NCBI GenBank assembly: GCA_003245895.1
Contig: QKBZ01000418.1
Location: 1-42,082 of the forward strand
DNA length: 42,082 nt
Direction: 5' to 3'
Origin: Beggiatoa sp.
Lineage (GTDB): Bacteria > Pseudomonadota > Gammaproteobacteria > Beggiatoales > Beggiatoaceae
The notes under the pieces were generated by a model. That model saw nothing but the letters and a program-made list of their open reading frames with translations. It was not told the origin of the DNA and searched no databases. A program made the position numbers and the translations under genes. Positions 1 through 9,300 of the stretch are shown piece by piece; the stretch's first letter is position 1; the number at the start of each line of letters is the position of its first letter.

Positions 1-142
1 GTGCTTGTATGCGCAAGCTTATTCATATCTGTTTTGCTGTTTTGAACAAGCAGACAGAATATTGTCCACAACTTAGCTAAAGTTAACTCGTTTTTTTCTT
101 TCCTTGCTACAAGAAGGCTTGACTTTAGAGACGGTATCTACA
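1..142 (+). mobile_element. 3' end of an IS110-family insertion sequence, cut by the window edge
   Basis: The first 142 bases match the end of the complete IS110-family element found at 36221-37465, read in the opposite direction. The match covers the transposase C-terminal codons, a short non-coding tail and the shared terminal string GAGACGGTATCTACA (128-142 here, 36221-36235 on the minus strand there). After that string the two loci diverge, so the right end of the element is placed at about 142. The tails between stop codon and terminus differ at many positions, so these are related but not identical copies. The rest of the element lies outside the window. Confidence 0.8.
3..80 (+). CDS. 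IS110-family transposase, C-terminal fragment (partial at window edge)
   Basis: Reading from base 3 gives 25 codons up to a TAA at 78-80. The translation contains MRKLIHICFAVLNKQTEY, which lines up with MRKLIHICFAVLDKQTEY at the C-terminus of the transposase at 36273-37259. The frame is open to the window edge, so this is probably the end of an intact gene rather than a pseudogene, but only the tail is visible. The role of IS110-family enzymes (RNA-guided DEDD/serine recombinase) is known from the family, and no catalytic residue is in view here. Confidence 0.75.
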   Translation, partial: ACMRKLIHICFAVLNKQTEYCPQLS

Positions 143-170
143 ACTGACAAATACATCGTACCCTAGCCAT

Positions 171-204
171 GTCGGATGACGGCTATCGCCTTATCCGACC
201 TACA
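171..204. repeat. Palindromic repeat, CGGATAAGGCG family
   Basis: An imperfect inverted repeat with arms GTCGGAT and ATCCGAC, ending in CCTACA. The same unit occurs at 5922-5953, 5989-6021 and 11435-11467. It lies 28 bp beyond the IS110 end and upstream of the first kinase gene. The REP-like interpretation is inferred from copy number and palindromy. Confidence 0.7.
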
Positions 205-314
205 AAGAGCAGGCTAAATTCAAAAATCCTTGCGTAACACCCCAACAACGCCCAAAACTATTCATATACAAGTATCATCAACACTGACCCACATTCGTCT
301 TTTACAAAAAAACT

Positions 315-3300
315 ATGACCTTCATTTATCGCACATGGGCGGCATGCTGCTTATTAGCGGTCGTTGCCTATTACCCTCTCTCGGCGCACAGTCACGCGGT
401 ACCCTTGTTGTTAACAGAGGCAGAGCGGGCTTGGTTGCAAGCGAATCCTGAGATTGTCATCGGTACCGATGCGGATTCTTTACCTTATGCACAACGTCAA
501 ACTTCCGGCGAGACGAAAGGCATAGAGGCGGCGTTAATTGCGCGTGTTAATGCGTTAACGGGGGCGAATATTCGCTTGGTGATGGGGGACTGGTCTGTGT
601 TGTTGCAGCAGGCAAAAAATCAGCAGTTGCACGGCTTATCGGTGTCTCATCCACATGCCGAGCCTTTGGATGATTTTTTGTTTACCGAGCATGTGTATGA
701 GGTGTTGCATTATGTGTATGTGAAAAAAGACAAACTAAACAGTCTTCAGTCCATCGCGGACTTAAACGGCAAAAAAGTCGGTTTGCAAGAAAATGCTTGG
801 TTGGAAAAACAAATCGCGGCACGTTGGCCTGATATACAACTGGTTAAAAAATCTTCTGAGCAAAATCTGACACTTGCTTTACTGAATGCTGAGGTCGATG
901 CGGTGATTGCGCATATCAGCTTGCATCAAGTTATTCTCCAAAATCTATTTGATCATGAGTTAAAAATTGGTTTTTCTGTGCCGGAAATCAAAACGCAGCA
1001 GCGTTATTTCATTCACAAAAATGCCCCTGAATTACACAGTATTATTAATAAAGCCTTGCACACCATTAGTGACTCAGAGATCACGGCATTACTGAATAAA
1101 TGGGTGGACAATGGCGCGTTTCAGTTATTTATTTCACCGCAAGAGCAGGCTTATTTAAAACAATATCAATTTCAACGCGCATCGCCTACTTATTGGATAC
1201 CGTTTAGTTTTAAAGATGCCGCAGGCAATATTACGGGTATTGGCGAGGATTATTGGCAACTGATACGCGATAAGCTGAATTTGCAAGAAACGCTTGTTGA
1301 GTCAGCATCAGTTGCTGAGCTGAAAACAGCATTGCAACAGGGCAAAGTGGCGTTGTGTCCGGTTTGTAGCGCGCTTCAGCTAGACGACAGTCCTATGCTG
1401 TCTACCAATAGTTATGAACAACACCCGATTGCGCTTGTGACCTTGGCAACCAGTGGTTTTATCAGCCATATCGAGGCGTTATCCGATAAGTTGATTGCTG
1501 TCAGCGAAACTGAGCCGACGTATCGCTTATTACAAGCACATTATCCCCATCTTAATTTTCTACGGGTAGCGGATGTTGATGCAGCATTGCGTGCAGTAGA
1601 AACGGGGCAAGCCTTTGCCGCCGCAGGCATTTTGCCGGTGTTGCAATATCAGCTTCAGCCGTATCAAGGCCAATTGCATTTGGCTTTGGTCAGTGATGTG
1701 TTGTTTGATCTCAAGATCAGAGTACACGCAAAATATGCCAACCTCATTCCTTTGCTCAATCGCGCCATCGCTTCTATTACGCCTGAAGAACACTTAAAAA
1801 TCCATAAACGCTGGATGATTCAACAAGTGGCGTTTTCAGCAGACAATTACCAAAAAGTGATACAGGTGATTGCCATTGCTAGCGTGCTGATTGTGCTTGT
1901 GATTTTGTGGAATCGACGTTTAGCGTTAGAAGTGCGTCAGCGCAAGCATGCAGAACATAAGCTGCGAGAAAGTGAGGAAAAATATCGCTGTTTATTTGAA
2001 TTGTCAGACGTGCCGATGTGGATTATCCAAAATGATTTGGTGGTGATGAGCAATGCGGCGGCGGCGCGTGTTTTGGGCTATGACTCAGCACAGGCATTGC
2101 TTGAATGTCATATCGCGGATTTATCGCCCAAAATGCAAAACGATGGGAAAACTTCCATTAATAGCATTCAGTGGCATATCACTCAGGCGTATCAAAACGG
2201 TTATTTGTACTTCGATTGGTTATATCAAAAATGGGGTGGTGAAACGCTGCCCGCCGAGGTGAGTTTTAGCCGTATTCCTTATGAAAATGATCACGCCTTA
2301 TTTTGTATTTGGCGAGATGTCAGCGAGCGTCAACACGCGCAAGGGCAAGCGCATTTATGGCTACATGTGTTTGAACAAGCCAAATTAGGCTTAATCCTGT
2401 CCGATACAAAAACCTGCGCCATCTTAAATGCAAATCAAGCCGTGGCGGATGAATATGGCTATAGCATTCAAGAAATGGAAATGATGAACCTGCGGCAATT
2501 GTTCCCTGTGGACAACAATAGCCAAGCGTTGGTTAATCTGGAACAAGGGCATTATGCCTATGAAGCAGAGCAGGTGCGGCAAGATGGTAGCCGTTTTCCG
2601 GTTTGGGTGGAAAGCAGTGTGATACAAGATATGCAAGGCAATGTGTATCGTATCAACAGTATGCAAAATATTTCAGCCACTAAATATGCTGAACAAGTGG
2701 CGTGGCGACAACAACAATATCAACAATTATTGCTGCAACTCTCCACAGATTTTATCAATAAACCCCTGTCAGAAATTAATGTTGCCATTCAATCTGCCTT
2801 GGAAGAAATGGCGCGTTTTGTTAATGCAGATCGTGCTTATTTGTTTAAGTATGATTTCACTGCTAACACGATGTCGAATGCGTTTGAGTGGTGTGCAGAA
2901 GGTATTTCTGCGCAAATTCAAAATTTGCAAAATCTGCCGACTGACTTAGAACCTGAGTTATTACAAACCCATTTGCGTGGCGATTTTATCCATTTGCCTA
3001 AGGTCAGTGAATTAGCCGATAGCGCGATTAAACGCATATTACAAGCACAAGATATTCAGAGTTTGATCTCTGTGCCTTTGTGTCATCGTGGTACGTGTTT
3101 AGGCTTTATTGGGTTTGATTCCGTGAAACGGTTGCATCATTACCACCATGACGAAATCCAGTTGCTGCAATTATTTGCGCAAATTCTGATCAATGTTGAG
3201 GAGCGCAGTGCCCGCGAGCGTGAGATTAAACTGGCTGAAGCCCGTTATCGCAATATATTAGATTCAACCTCGGAAGGGTATTGGCAGATCAATGCCACCC

Positions 3301-5852
3301 AGCAAATTGTGGCGGTTAACCATGCTTTTTGCGACATGCTGGGATATGAGGAGTGCGAGTTGCTGGGGTGCAGTCCATTAGAGTTTGTCACCGACAGTGA
3401 TTATCAAACGGTATTCAAACATCTGGCAGAGCTAAGCCACCGCGCACAATGGCAAGCGGAAATATCTTTGCGTCATCGTAATGGCGATACCGTTTACAGC
3501 ATTTGCCACGCGACCACCTTGCACGATGAAACCAATGGAGAATTCCAAGGTGCATTTGCTTTTATGTCTAACATTAGCCAATGCAAACAGGCTGAGCAGC
3601 AATTGCAAGAGACAAGCGAACACTTGCGCTCGATTTTAGAATCGATGGAAGAAATGGTGTTTGTGTTAGATGCTGAGCATCAATTTATTAATTTTTATCA
3701 AAAAAATGATGACAAATTACTGTTACCGCCTGAGCAGTTTTTAGGCAAAAATTATCATGAGGTGTTACCGCCGCATCTGTGTGTTTTATTAGATGAGGCG
3801 ATTCAAGTGGTGCAAAGCAAAGGCACTCAACGCTTTGAGTACAGTTTAGCGTTACCTAATGGCACTGCTTGGTTTAGTGCCAGTCTTTCTGCACGTTATG
3901 GCATTGTTGGTGAGTTCGATGGCATTACGGTGGTAGTGCGTGATATTAGCAGCAGTAAAGTCGCCGCCGAAGCTTTACGCGCCAGTGAAAGCCGCTACCG
4001 TTCACTGATTGCAACGATGGCGGAAGGCATTTTTATGGTGGATCAAGAGGCGGTCATTATCGAGTGCAATGCTGCCGCAGAACGGATTCTCAATAGACCG
4101 CGTGACAAGATGTTGGGTAGCAATATTAAACACACGCATTGGTTATTGTTTGCACAAGATGGCACGCCACTTGAGGGTGATGATCGCCCAGTTTCCACGG
4201 TACTCAAAACAGGGCGTTCAGTCCGCAATATTGTTGTCGGTTTATACACGCCGAAAAAGGAAATGTGTTGGCTGTTGGTGAATGCTGAACCCTTAGCACA
4301 TAAAGATAGCGAGCAAGTGTATGGTGTCGTGGTCAGTTTTGCCGATATTACGCGACGCAAAGCAGCGGAAGCGCGTTTACGGCGTAATCAACAACGCATT
4401 AGTCTCATGTTGAATTTAACCCAACGCTCTTTGGAAATGACGGAACAAGTGCTGTTGCAAACCGGACTGGCTGAAGTCGCAGAATTAAGCCATAGCGAGT
4501 TTGCCTATCTGCAATTTATTCATGATGCACACGATGCAACATTCCCTGCTTACTGGGCGACAAGTGACTCAGCACAAAACCTTTCAGCCAAAATGCAGCA
4601 ACAAGCCCTTGCGCAAACAGAGATTTGGATGGACAGCGTGTGCCAGCAACGGCCTATGATACATAATGATTATCCAACGGTTGCAGAACCTGCGGGTACG
4701 TTAACCGCGCCCTTTTTGCATCATATGGGTGTGCCTTTGATTGAAGCGGATACGGTGTTATTTGTCGTGGGCGTGGGGCGAATGCAACAGGCGTATGATA
4801 AGAGAGATTTGCAGCAATTAGATTTATTTGTCAAAGATTTATGGCAATTAGTCTGCCGTCGGCGCACGGAGTTGGCGTTAGAACAAGCGCGGCAGGCGGC
4901 AGAATCGGCCAATCATGCGAAATCAGCTTTTCTTACCAATATGAGTCATGAATTGCGCACGCCGCTTAATGCCATTTTAGGCTTTGCACAAGTGTTGCAG
5001 CAGTCGCAGAACTTGCCTACTCACTTATTACCACAAGTGCAAAAAATCCAACGCGGTGGCGCATATCTCTTAACCTTAATCAATGATATTTTGGATATAT
5101 CGAAGATCGAGGCGGGGCGTTTAGAGTTATATCCAGAACAGATTGATCTGCCCAGCTTTTTTGAAGATATTGTTGATATGTTCCAAGCCCGTGCAGAGCA
5201 AAAAGCGATCAGCTTTTACTTTCAGCTTGATCCGCATTTGCCCCTGAGCATTGATGCTGATGCTAAGCGCTTGCGCCAAATCTTGCTGAATTTATTGGGG
5301 AATGCCGTTAAGTTTACTGAGCGAGGTCATGTGACATTCACAGCGCGTTGCAGTGATGATCATTTGTATCTAACGGTGGAAGACACTGGGATAGGGATGT
5401 CAGTGCCTGATCAAGAGCGCATTTTTCAGCCTTTTGTGCAAACCTGCGAAAACCGTTATAAAACTGACGGCACGGGTTTAGGCTTGGCGATTACACACAG
5501 CATTTTGGAATTGATGCAAGGTGACGTGAGTGTTGATAGTCGTTTAGGTGAGGGCAGTCGATTTAATGTCAAAATTCCGTTAGCAATCAAATCTCAATAC
5601 TTTGAGGATACGACTTCTAGTGCAGTGCTAGCAACAAACGCCGCACATGATGCAGTGGCTGAGCTAAGTTTTTCTGAGGAGTGGTTGCAAAGTTTAGCGC
5701 ATGCTGTGGCCTTGGGAGATCGCGATCAAGTGTATGCTTTGCTAAATGTTTATGCAGAGCAGGGTAAGCGCATACCGGCACAGTTACAAGGCTGGGTGGA
5801 TGAGTATAAATATCCGCAAATTTTAGCATGGGTGGAAAAGCAGATGGAATAA
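315..5852 (+). CDS. Membrane sensor histidine kinase with two periplasmic solute-binding domains, five PAS and two GAF domains
   Basis: This 1845-residue kinase should sense a small periplasmic ligand and autophosphorylate. A signal or anchor segment (about 5-28) is followed by two tandem bacterial extracellular solute-binding family 3-like domains (about 30-270 and 273-505) and a transmembrane helix (about 514-536). The cytoplasmic part has PAS domains near 553-675, 680-800, 977-1095, 1103-1215 and 1226-1350, and GAF-like domains near 812-965 and 1369-1518. It ends with a HisKA domain (phosphoacceptor His1545 in [10 protein letters not shown]) and HATPase_c (N-box [12 protein letters not shown]-boxes DTGIGM and GTGLGL). 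There is no receiver domain; instead the 1781-1845 tail matches the C-termini of the next kinases. The architecture resembles BvgS/EvgS-type Venus-flytrap kinases, but without their REC-HPt relay. The start at 315 gives a plausible signal peptide, although no good Shine-Dalgarno is visible. Domain limits are estimates by eye. Confidence 0.9.
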   Translation: MTFIYRTWAACCLLAVVAYYPLSAHSHAVPLLLTEAERAWLQANPEIVIGTDADSLPYAQRQTSGETKGIEAALIARVNALTGANIRLVMGDWSVLLQQAKNQQLHGLSVSHPHAEPLDDFLFTEHVYEVLHYVYVKKDKLNSLQSIADLNGKKVGLQENAWLEKQIAARWPDIQLVKKSSEQNLTLALLNAEVDAVIAHISLHQVILQNLFDHELKIGFSVPEIKTQQRYFIHKNAPELHSIINKALHTISDSEITALLNKWVDNGAFQLFISPQEQAYLKQYQFQRASPTYWIPFSFKDAAGNITGIGEDYWQLIRDKLNLQETLVESASVAELKTALQQGKVALCPVCSALQLDDSPMLSTNSYEQHPIALVTLATSGFISHIEALSDKLIAVSETEPTYRLLQAHYPHLNFLRVADVDAALRAVETGQAFAAAGILPVLQYQLQPYQGQLHLALVSDVLFDLKIRVHAKYANLIPLLNRAIASITPEEHLKIHKRWMIQQVAFSADNYQKVIQVIAIASVLIVLVILWNRRLALEVRQRKHAEHKLRESEEKYRCLFELSDVPMWIIQNDLVVMSNAAAARVLGYDSAQALLECHIADLSPKMQNDGKTSINSIQWHITQAYQNGYLYFDWLYQKWGGETLPAEVSFSRIPYENDHALFCIWRDVSERQHAQGQAHLWLHVFEQAKLGLILSDTKTCAILNANQAVADEYGYSIQEMEMMNLRQLFPVDNNSQALVNLEQGHYAYEAEQVRQDGSRFPVWVESSVIQDMQGNVYRINSMQNISATKYAEQVAWRQQQYQQLLLQLSTDFINKPLSEINVAIQSALEEMARFVNADRAYLFKYDFTANTMSNAFEWCAEGISAQIQNLQNLPTDLEPELLQTHLRGDFIHLPKVSELADSAIKRILQAQDIQSLISVPLCHRGTCLGFIGFDSVKRLHHYHHDEIQLLQLFAQILINVEERSAREREIKLAEARYRNILDSTSEGYWQINATQQIVAVNHAFCDMLGYEECELLGCSPLEFVTDSDYQTVFKHLAELSHRAQWQAEISLRHRNGDTVYSICHATTLHDETNGEFQGAFAFMSNISQCKQAEQQLQETSEHLRSILESMEEMVFVLDAEHQFINFYQKNDDKLLLPPEQFLGKNYHEVLPPHLCVLLDEAIQVVQSKGTQRFEYSLALPNGTAWFSASLSARYGIVGEFDGITVVVRDISSSKVAAEALRASESRYRSLIATMAEGIFMVDQEAVIIECNAAAERILNRPRDKMLGSNIKHTHWLLFAQDGTPLEGDDRPVSTVLKTGRSVRNIVVGLYTPKKEMCWLLVNAEPLAHKDSEQVYGVVVSFADITRRKAAEARLRRNQQRISLMLNLTQRSLEMTEQVLLQTGLAEVAELSHSEFAYLQFIHDAHDATFPAYWATSDSAQNLSAKMQQQALAQTEIWMDSVCQQRPMIHNDYPTVAEPAGTLTAPFLHHMGVPLIEADTVLFVVGVGRMQQAYDKRDLQQLDLFVKDLWQLVCRRRTELALEQARQAAESANHAKSAFLTNMSHELRTPLNAILGFAQVLQQSQNLPTHLLPQVQKIQRGGAYLLTLINDILDISKIEAGRLELYPEQIDLPSFFEDIVDMFQARAEQKAISFYFQLDPHLPLSIDADAKRLRQILLNLLGNAVKFTERGHVTFTARCSDDHLYLTVEDTGIGMSVPDQERIFQPFVQTCENRYKTDGTGLGLAITHSILELMQGDVSVDSRLGEGSRFNVKIPLAIKSQYFEDTTSSAVLATNAAHDAVAELSFSEEWLQSLAHAVALGDRDQVYALLNVYAEQGKRIPAQLQGWVDEYKYPQILAWVEKQME

Positions 5853-5894
5853 TTGTTGTAAAATTATTCTTTATACAAGATTGCCCTTACTGCC

Positions 5895-6056
5895 CTCACT
5901 GCCATTAAGTTAAGCAATGTTGTAGGTCGGATAAGGCGACAGCCGTCATCCGACATAATACAGTTGAAGCTTAAACCAAGCCACTTGCGGCGGATGACGG
6001 CTAACGCCTTATCCGCCCTACAAGACTGTGCAAAGCCTTAACTTAATGGCAGTGAG
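5895..6056. repeat. 162-bp MITE-like element with 20-bp perfect terminal inverted repeats
   Basis: The left end CTCACTGCCATTAAGTTAAG (5895-5914) is the exact reverse complement of the right end at 6037-6056. Inside are two divergent, oppositely oriented copies of the CGGATAAGGCG palindrome (5922-5953 and 5989-6021). There is no coding capacity. The same 14-bp core terminus, GCCATTAAGTTAAG, bounds another element at 11479-11680 and occurs alone at 25307-25320. This looks like a non-autonomous mobile element. No clear target duplication is seen. Confidence 0.7.
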
Positions 6057-6112
6057 TATGTTGGTTGGCTACGGGGAACAGACAGATTCGTGACGCAGGC
6101 GCGTCGAGACTT

Positions 6113-6137
6113 GCGCCCACGCAAAGCGCGTGGGCGC
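6113..6137. repeat. Stem-loop GCGCCCACGC / GCGTGGGCGC
   Basis: A near-perfect hairpin with a loop of a few bases, followed by an A-rich stretch (on the + strand) rather than a T-run. It is not a convincing terminator for the upstream kinase. It is probably another dispersed palindrome. The rest of 6057-6313 holds only the hairpin at 6207-6237 and no other recognisable signal. Confidence 0.5.
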
Positions 6138-6206
6138 CAGAAAAATAGTTTTCTAAATTCAGGAGCATGCTCAAGCGTCCAGCATTGATAGTCCCGCTGT
6201 TATTAT

Positions 6207-6237
6207 GTCGTATGACGCTGCGCTTATACGACCTACA
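6207..6237. repeat. Palindromic repeat, GTCGTATGACGC variant
   Basis: Arms GTCGTAT and ATACGAC surround GACGCTGCGCTT, and the unit ends in CCTACA. A sister copy lies at 29241-29271 (GTCGCATGACGC...). It shares the CCTACA end with the CGGATAAGGCG family, so it is probably a diverged branch of the same repeat. Confidence 0.55.
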
Positions 6238-6313
6238 ACGGTGCTCATCGCCAACTGCGTAACTTCTATAGCTAAAGGAACTCCTGATTAAAATTATGAC
6301 TGGGTTAACCAAA

Positions 6314-9300
6314 ATGGATAACAATCAGCACTTTTACATTGTCGGCATTGGTGCTTCAGCCGGTGGTTTAGAAGCCTTAGAGCGTTTTTTTCAGGCATTG
6401 CCAGATGAACCCAACATGGCATTTGTTGTGATTCAACATTTATCGCCTGATTACAAAAGCATGATGGCGGAAATTTTATCCAAATACACCGCAATGCCGG
6501 TGAACGAGGCTAAAAACAATACACAGGTCAAACCCAACCATGTGTATTTAATCCCGCCGAAAAAAAATATCACGATTAAAGATAAGCATTTATTTTTAAC
6601 CGAAAAAGAAATTCATCGCGGTATTCCACTGCCTATCGACACCTTTTTGCACTCCTTAGCACAAGACTGCCATGAATATGCAATTGCCGTCATTTTATCG
6701 GGCACGGGCAGCGATGGCACACGCGGCATTCGTGCTATTAAAGAACATGACGGTATGGTGGTGGTGCAGCAAATCAAAACTGCCAAATTTGACGGCATGC
6801 CTGCGAGTGCGATTGATACCGGCTTAGCAGATTTTGTCTTGCCACCTGAAGAAATGCCCAGAGCATTGATGGATTTTGTGTGTCATCCCAATTTGCTGGT
6901 GGATCGAGAAGCGGAGGATAAAAAAGATCGCGCACTGCATGCGGGTAATGAAATCGAGCAAATACTCGACATCGTTAAAGATCACAGCGATGTTAATTTT
7001 CATCAATATAAAGACAATACGGTGTTACGACGCATCGAGCGGCGGGCAGGTATTCGACAATGCACCAGTATTGCCGACTATTTAAGTTTACTCGCAGCCT
7101 CTGAAACCGAGCAAAATACCTTATACCGAGAATTGCTGATTGGGGTAACTAAGTTTTTTCGGGATAACGACGTATTTTTTACCTTAGCGCAAGAAATTAT
7201 TCCCCAACTCTTTGCCGCTGCTAATGATGATCCGATTCGCATCTGGGTTGCCGGTTGTTCCACTGGAGAAGAAGCCTATTCCATCGCAATATTGCTGGCG
7301 GAGTTTAAAGCGCAAACCGGTCATCACAATGAGATTAAAATTTTTGCCACGGACATTGATCAAAATGCGATAGAGACAGCGGCTGTCGGCACTTATTCAG
7401 AAAGTATTGCCGCTGATATAGAGCCTGATTTATTGGCGCGTTATTTTTCCTGCGATGAACATGAAGGGCGTTATACCGTCACTCAAACTATTCGCAGCAT
7501 GGTGGTGTTTGCCCGTCATGACTTGACTAAAAGCCCGCCTTTCAATCGCTTAAATTTCATTTCATGCCGCAACTTGTTTATCTACTTGCGACCAGAAGTG
7601 CAAGAACGCATTCTGCATTTATTCCATTTTTCCCTAAAAGCGTCTGGCTTTTTGCTGCTCGGTGAAAGTGAAACCATTGGCGATGCCAGTAAACTGTTCA
7701 CCTGCTTAGAAAGTAGTCTTAAGTTCTATCAAGCACGCGCTGGTTTATCGCCTAAAATTCCCGTGTTACATGATATTGCAGTGAACTTACCCGTCGCTAG
7801 CGATGCTATCCCTGAGCGTTTGCAATACACCTCAGGACGCGGCACAAGCCGACGCACGGAAGATTATTTACAGCGTTTAGTGGTCGATAAGTTATTGCCC
7901 GCTTGTTTTCTGATCACCGATAACCTCGACACCTTATATATCAGCCGACAAGGTACAAAATACCTCAGTTTTTCCGGCACGCCAGACTATAACTTATCGC
8001 GCTCTTTAGATGAGGGCATTGCGGCGTTTATCCGTTCAGCGGTGACTAAAGCCCTGAAAAACAACCGCACGGTAGTTTATAAAACGCTAGACAATCCTAA
8101 CGACGCGCTGAGTGCGCTAGAAATTAAAGTTGAACCACTGGCGAAGAAACACAGCGGGGCGCAGTTATTACTGGTCACTTTTGAGCAAAGTTTGCTGCCC
8201 AAGCGCGATGAAGAAAAAGATGAAGTAGCCATCGAAATCACGGCGGACACGCGCCAGCATATCGAAGATTTAGAGCGTGAACTGTCTTATACCCGTGAGA
8301 CTTTGCAAGCTACCATTGAAGAATTGGAAACCTCTAACGAAGAATTACAGTCTACCAATGAAGAATTGCTGGCCAGTAATGAAGAGCTGCAAGCCACAAA
8401 CGAGGAGTTGCAAGCGGTTAACGAAGAATTAATCACCGTTAACAGTGAGTATCAACATAAAATCCGCGAAGTGACCCGCCTCAATGATATGCATAACAAC
8501 TTGCTACGCAGTTCTAAAGTCGGCAGCGTGTTTTTAGATGCTAATTTTCAAATTCGCAGCTTTACGCCAGCGGTACGCGACGAAATTTTGTTGCGCGACA
8601 GTGATATTGGTCGACCGTTCTTAGAAGTGCGGCATCACCTACAAATTGATGATTTAGAATCGAAACTAGCGCAAACCTTGCAAAACGAGGAAATGCTAGA
8701 TATTGAAGTGCAAAGCAATTTAGGCAATTGGTATATTTTGCGCTTAGCCCCGTTTTTATTAGGCAATCAAAGTATTGATGGTGTGGTGTTAACGCTGATC
8801 AATATCAGCGAGCGTAAACAAGCCTTAGATGCGCTTGCAGTCAGTGAGAGCAATTTAAAACGGGCGCAAAAGTTGGCGCATTTAGGCAGTTGGCAACAAG
8901 CACTTGGCAGCCGACACTTAGTCTGCTCTGAAGAAATGTGTCATATCTTAGGTATTGAAGCACCTGATGCCCGCTTGAATTATGAGCTGTTTTTACAATA
9001 CGTGCATTCTGATGATCGCAAAGCGGTAGACAGTGCTTATCGAAAAGCCTTATCCCATAACGAAGAAGGCTATGAAATTGAGCACCGTATCGTGCGCCAA
9101 GATGATGAAAGTCTGCGTTATGTGTTGCAGCGTTGCGAATTCCAGCGGGATGAGTCTGATCAAGTTTGTAGCTTGCGCGGTATGATTTTAGACATCACCG
9201 AGCGTCGTTTAGCGGAAGAAGAAAGCCGCAAGTTATCGCGTGCAGTGGCGCAAAGTGTGAACGCGGTTATTATCACCAATGCACAAGGCCATATCGAGTT

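Noticed and set aside
8300-8450. Tandem DNA repeat within kinase B (also in kinase C)
   Set aside because: The 21-bp periodicity is explained by NEEL heptads of a coiled coil in the coding frame, not an independent repeat element.
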